Part shown: in pieces, positions 57,531 through 60,885 of the stretch | Layout: every line of letters starts with the position of its first letter | How positions within the stretch are numbered: the stretch's first letter is position 1 | Assembly: GCA_002633005.1 (NCBI GenBank) | Contig: NMRA01000491.1 | Span: 145,924-206,808, forward strand | DNA from: Phoronis australis | Lineage: Eukaryota > Phoronida > Phoronidae | DNA: 60,885 bases | Reading direction: 5' to 3' | Position numbers and translations under genes: made by a program | The notes under the pieces: model-generated | What the model was told of the DNA's origin: nothing | The model's input: the letters and a program-made list of their open reading frames with translations, nothing else | Database searches by the model: none

Positions 57531-58302
57531 GGACCCTAGTAAGTGACTATTACTCAAAAGCGTACAACGAAAATTGTTCACCTTAACTAAAGGACTATTC
57601 AGCACGTGATTGTTAATGGCGTGATTGTTAATGGCGTACACTAAAACAAATGGAACTGGGTGTAGCACTGACTCCAACAGAATTGTGTCAAATCAAGCAA
57701 AAAATATTCCAAGCTATATATGGATCATTTGATTTGCAGAATGCGGCCAATGTCGTGGACTACATATGTCAGAAATAGAAGGCAATTAATAAGTGACATG
57801 TATTACATGAAAGATGAGTGAAACTGGAGAATTGCACTTGTGAATTTGACACTCGGTAAAACAAGTGGTTGTTCATTTCCAAAACACAATAATGAAATAA
57901 AGAATAGTCAGAACACAATTCGTAAAAATGTAGACTCTAGAAAAAAATCAGCTAAACAACTGACAAAATGACAAAAAACTCCTGGTTTGAATGTCCTCAA
58001 AGAAAATATGAAAATTGGTTGTTTGTAATTGTAAACCTTAAGAAATGAAAAGTTTTAGAAAAGGAGACGTGGATTAGTAAAATATAGGGTAGCAGTACTT
58101 GGCTAGCTATCAACTGTCATATCATGCTGAGGTTCAACTTGAAGGCTGATTCATCACTCATGACACAATGACAAGACAGGGGGGGGGGTTGATGTTGTTC
58201 ACTGTTCAGGACAACAGGTGATGTAACCTGCCTGTAAGTATTTACAGACACAGGGTTACAACAGGTAGAAAATCTGGATGAATGGGTGCCTGATTGAAAG
58301 CA

Positions 58303-58370
58303 ATTTGATAACCAGTTGCTCCCACTGAATAACAGGCATTATAGAGAGGTAGTAACTGGTTCTCAGATAA
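58303..58370. repeat. Short near-palindromic element, copy 6
   Basis: ATTTGATAACCAGTT and AACTGGTTCTCAGATAA flank a centre with CCACTGAATAACAGGCAT. Confidence 0.6.
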
Positions 58371-58775
58371 CGTTGAAATTGGGGACCCATCGACTCAACT
58401 TTACCGAAGATTTGGCTTTGGCTTAATTTTGAAAATCAAAAAGTTATCTTTAGCAGCTGCAGACTGCAGTGATCAAAAGCAAGCGATGATGCGGGAGCTT
58501 TTCATCAAAAAATGGATCGATTTGAGCAGTCCATTAGTAATTTACCAAAGTTTGTTTTTTTGACAAGTCTTTATTGGTAGCCTCATCATTAGTGAATGAG
58601 CCTATTGCAAATTATGTCAGCATGCTGTCATGAACTGAGAGCACAGGATATGACATCATACCCCACTGAGTGATTGCCTCATGGACTGAGACAGTTGAAT
58701 ACTTTGGACACAGGTAAGGTGTATTCAGGCATACAACAGATTTGTTTGCTTTGGATCTGGAAGTCTTTGTGGTGA

Positions 58776-58783
58776 TCACGTGA
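58776..58783. promoter_or_regulatory. TCACGTGA M-box-type site upstream of MITF exons
   Basis: The same perfect 8-bp palindrome as at 38040, about 10 kb upstream of the recognised MITF exons. Function not known. Confidence 0.25.
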
Positions 58784-59160
58784 GCAGAACACTAAGAGTC
58801 CTGGTGATTCTCTTATAATTCCAGGTCCTTCAATCCCTTGATTTTGGGGCCAAATGTCGGTCACATTCCCGTCTGAAAACTAAGTAAAAATCACACAAAA
58901 TTCCCCTCATGAGGCCAAAAAATTTCCCTCAAGTGATAAAGTAATTCCCCTCAAGATTTGAATCAATTGTAACACACACCCATTATAATTTGAATGCGAA
59001 CAAAAAGTTACTTTTTGCTACATGAGGCAGACCTTATGAAGGCTTGTGACAGGAGGGGGACGCTAACTGATAGTGATCGGGAGGTAGAATTTTGCCCTTA
59101 CTCACAAAACTTCCCGCTCTAAAGCAAGGCACAGTCACTTCTCCCCTCTGGTCCCTGAAT

Positions 59161-60290
59161 TCAAGTATTATTCATAACAACATTTATACAACGAATTTCT
59201 GAAAAAGCTTTGGTCGACAAATTTTTTTCGAGGGCACATGCGGGAACAGTCTCTATACATGGTGTTGAAAAATTAATGAGGGATCTCAACCCCAGAAAGT
59301 CTATGGGTCCTGATAACATACACCCATTCAATCTAAAAAGCAACGGAGTGGAACTGGCCCCAGCTCTGACCCTCATATTTGAATCATCACTTAGGTCTGG
59401 CATTGTCCCGTCTGACTGGTGGAGAAATGCGAACGTAACCCCGTTTTCAAAAAAGGAGAAAAATACTTACCTAAGAACTACAGACCTATACCACTAACCA
59501 GTATAGTGTGTAAAATGCTTGAACATATAATCGTCCACACGATTTTAGACCACTGTGACTCAAATAACATCATATGTCCGGAACAACATGGATTGCATTC
59601 AAAAATGTGTTGTGAAACTCAACTGCTAGGCTTCATCAATGAAATTAGTAAGCACGTTGAAAAAAGGTAATAGTGTTGATGCTCTCATAATGGATTTTAG
59701 TAAAACCTTCGATAAGGTAAACCACTCCTTATTGATCCACAAATTAAACCGATACAGAATATCATGTACTGTTAACAACTGGATAGCAAGTTTTCTAACT
59801 GGACGACAACAAACTGTAGTTGTCAGAGGTGAGAAGTCGTCACGTATACCTGTGGAGTCTGGGGTACCCCGAGGCTAAGTAAGGCCCCTGCTTGTTCCTA
59901 TTATTCCTCTTGGCCTGTCTGGTAAAATCAGACTATTTGTAGACGATACAATTTGTTACAGCATTACTAACTCAGCCGCTGACAGAGAGGGTCTGCAGAA
60001 AGATTTAGATAGTCTTGCTCTGTGGGAGAACAAGTGGATTATGGCTTTCCACCCAGACAAGTGTAGTGCCCTCACTCTGACCAGTGTAGTGCCCTCACCC
60101 TGACCAGTGTAGTGCCCTCACCCTGACCAGTGTAGTGCCCTCACTCTGACCAGTGTAGTGCCCTCACCCTGACCAGTGTAGTGCCCTCACCCTGACCAGA
60201 AAATGCCAAATCCAACCCACCATACATGTACTTCACAATCACACGCTAAAGTCGGTCAAGGAGGCTAAATATTTGTGAGTTACCATCTCG
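59161..60290 (+). mobile_element. Decayed non-LTR retrotransposon (CR1/L2-type) reverse transcriptase
   Basis: Frames in sequence show the RT domain in order: GVEKLMRDLNPRKSMGPDNI, ELAPALTLIFESSLRSG, the KNYRPIPLTSIVCKMLEHII block, MDFSKTFDKVNHSLL, the SGVPRG motif, the catalytic LFVDDT box (near 59935) and WIMAFHPDKCSALT, then KSVKEAKYL. Frameshifts (about 59440 and 59660), a stop and deletion after SGVPRG (59876), and a 23-bp satellite inside the thumb region show it is inactive. The endonuclease domain and the 3' end are missing. It is oriented opposite to MITF. Confidence 0.9.
60061..60199. repeat. 23-bp minisatellite grown inside the LINE ORF, 6 copies
   Basis: The unit GTGTAGTGCCCTCACCCTGA plus CCA repeats at 60061, 60084 and so on to 60199. 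One unit corresponds to the normal HPDKCSALTLT coding sequence, so the array arose by expansion of the LINE's own codons; 23 is not a multiple of three. Confidence 0.92.
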
Positions 60291-60302
60291 CTAGGCAATG
60301 AC

Positions 60303-60335
60303 CATCGCCTCTGTTGGCCCCGACCAGAGGCGATG
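60303..60335. repeat. Perfect 11-bp inverted repeat at the LINE breakpoint
   Basis: CATCGCCTCTG and CAGAGGCGATG are separated by 11 bases, just where LINE similarity stops. The sequence after it (to 60885) is not recognised. Confidence 0.6.
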
Positions 60336-60885
60336 CAGCTCCTATAGGCGCTCCATACGCCGGAAGCTTTTCGGCGAATTATACCTCGCAACGACTACAA
60401 CATCAAACTCACGTTGTTATAAATACCTTTTGCGCATAGAGGAACGCCTTAGGAGGTTGTCGATGTCTTTAATTCCTTCCAATTCGAACAAATACTCAAA
60501 CTTTTTCTTCGAGCAGTCCCTATTTCAGTTCCCAAAATCGTGGACTCAACATTTTCACTCGGCGCACGCCAAGAGATATGATGTACTCATTCTTTTAACC
60601 AGGCCTAAGGTCAGAAGTTGCGGTCCTATCAGCGAACTTTGAAAGCTGAAGTTCCCGCCCTTTGCGTACGTGCTGCCGGGAACCAGCCGTGCATTTGCCG
60701 TGTTGTTAAACATCAAAATGTCAAATATGTGCACAAAGACTATTAAATGTCATATCAACAGCATTTATTTTTATCAAATACAAACAATAATTCATTGAAA
60801 TACAATCAGTTTCAAGTAACGCCAATTAAAGACAAGTAGTGGTGGCATTTTGGAAACGAACATTTGACTGACAAGACCGCAATGG
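60336..60885. other. Unrecognised sequence at right edge
   Basis: A 114-codon plus frame covers 60298-60642, with no family I recognise. The composition is somewhat less AT-rich than its surroundings. It may be another repeat. Confidence 0.3.

Noticed and set aside
58679-58864. 61-codon minus frame near the upstream M-box
   Set aside because: No motif, no splice signals; likely random.

Overview
The window is animal nuclear DNA. It is AT-rich and intron-rich, with no bacterial-style gene packing and a high load of interspersed and tandem repeats. Long introns, conserved metazoan splice signals and three recognisable metazoan genes point to an invertebrate animal. I would guess a marine deuterostome (echinoderm or hemichordate), but the sequence does not let me name the species.

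Layout. (1) 1-23767, minus strand: the 5' end of an inositol 1,4,5-trisphosphate receptor gene (ITPR). Three coding exons join in frame (23767-23664, 11516-11446, 9617-9511); the rest of the gene lies left of the window or was not found. Its 12.1 kb first intron is packed with DNA transposons, including a nested insertion. (2) 23768-29704: a divergent intergenic stretch with one candidate plus-strand first exon that encodes a signal peptide (25329-25368). I could not confirm the rest of that gene. (3) 29705-33053, plus strand: a complete two-exon PIGZ gene (GPI mannosyltransferase 4, 578 aa). (4) 33054-36932: converging 3' flanks. (5) 36933-48446, minus strand: the MITF/TFE-family bHLH-zipper transcription factor. 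Seven exons join in frame (403 aa to the stop), with a probable further small exon at 48400-48446; the start codon was not found. (6) 48447-60885: probably upstream intron or flank of MITF, with tandem repeats, short hairpin elements and, at the right end, a decayed CR1/L2-type LINE reverse transcriptase.

How the genes relate. ITPR (ER calcium release), PIGZ (ER GPI-anchor mannosylation) and MITF/TFE (lysosome and pigment-cell transcription) do not form a pathway. The close linkage of ITPR and MITF is notable because human paralogues of the same two families also share chromosome arms (ITPR1 and MITF on 3p, ITPR3 and TFEB on 6p21).

The most unusual content is in the repeats. A 1.44 kb element has long inverted termini built from about 20-21 bp tandem units and a perfect 5-bp target duplication. 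A second family has CAGGGCTC termini, 5-bp target duplications seen at two insertions, and subterminal arrays of GGTCGCA sites. A family of short near-palindromes recurs at six places. A 953-bp tandem duplication in a MITF intron carries the window's only N at its junction.
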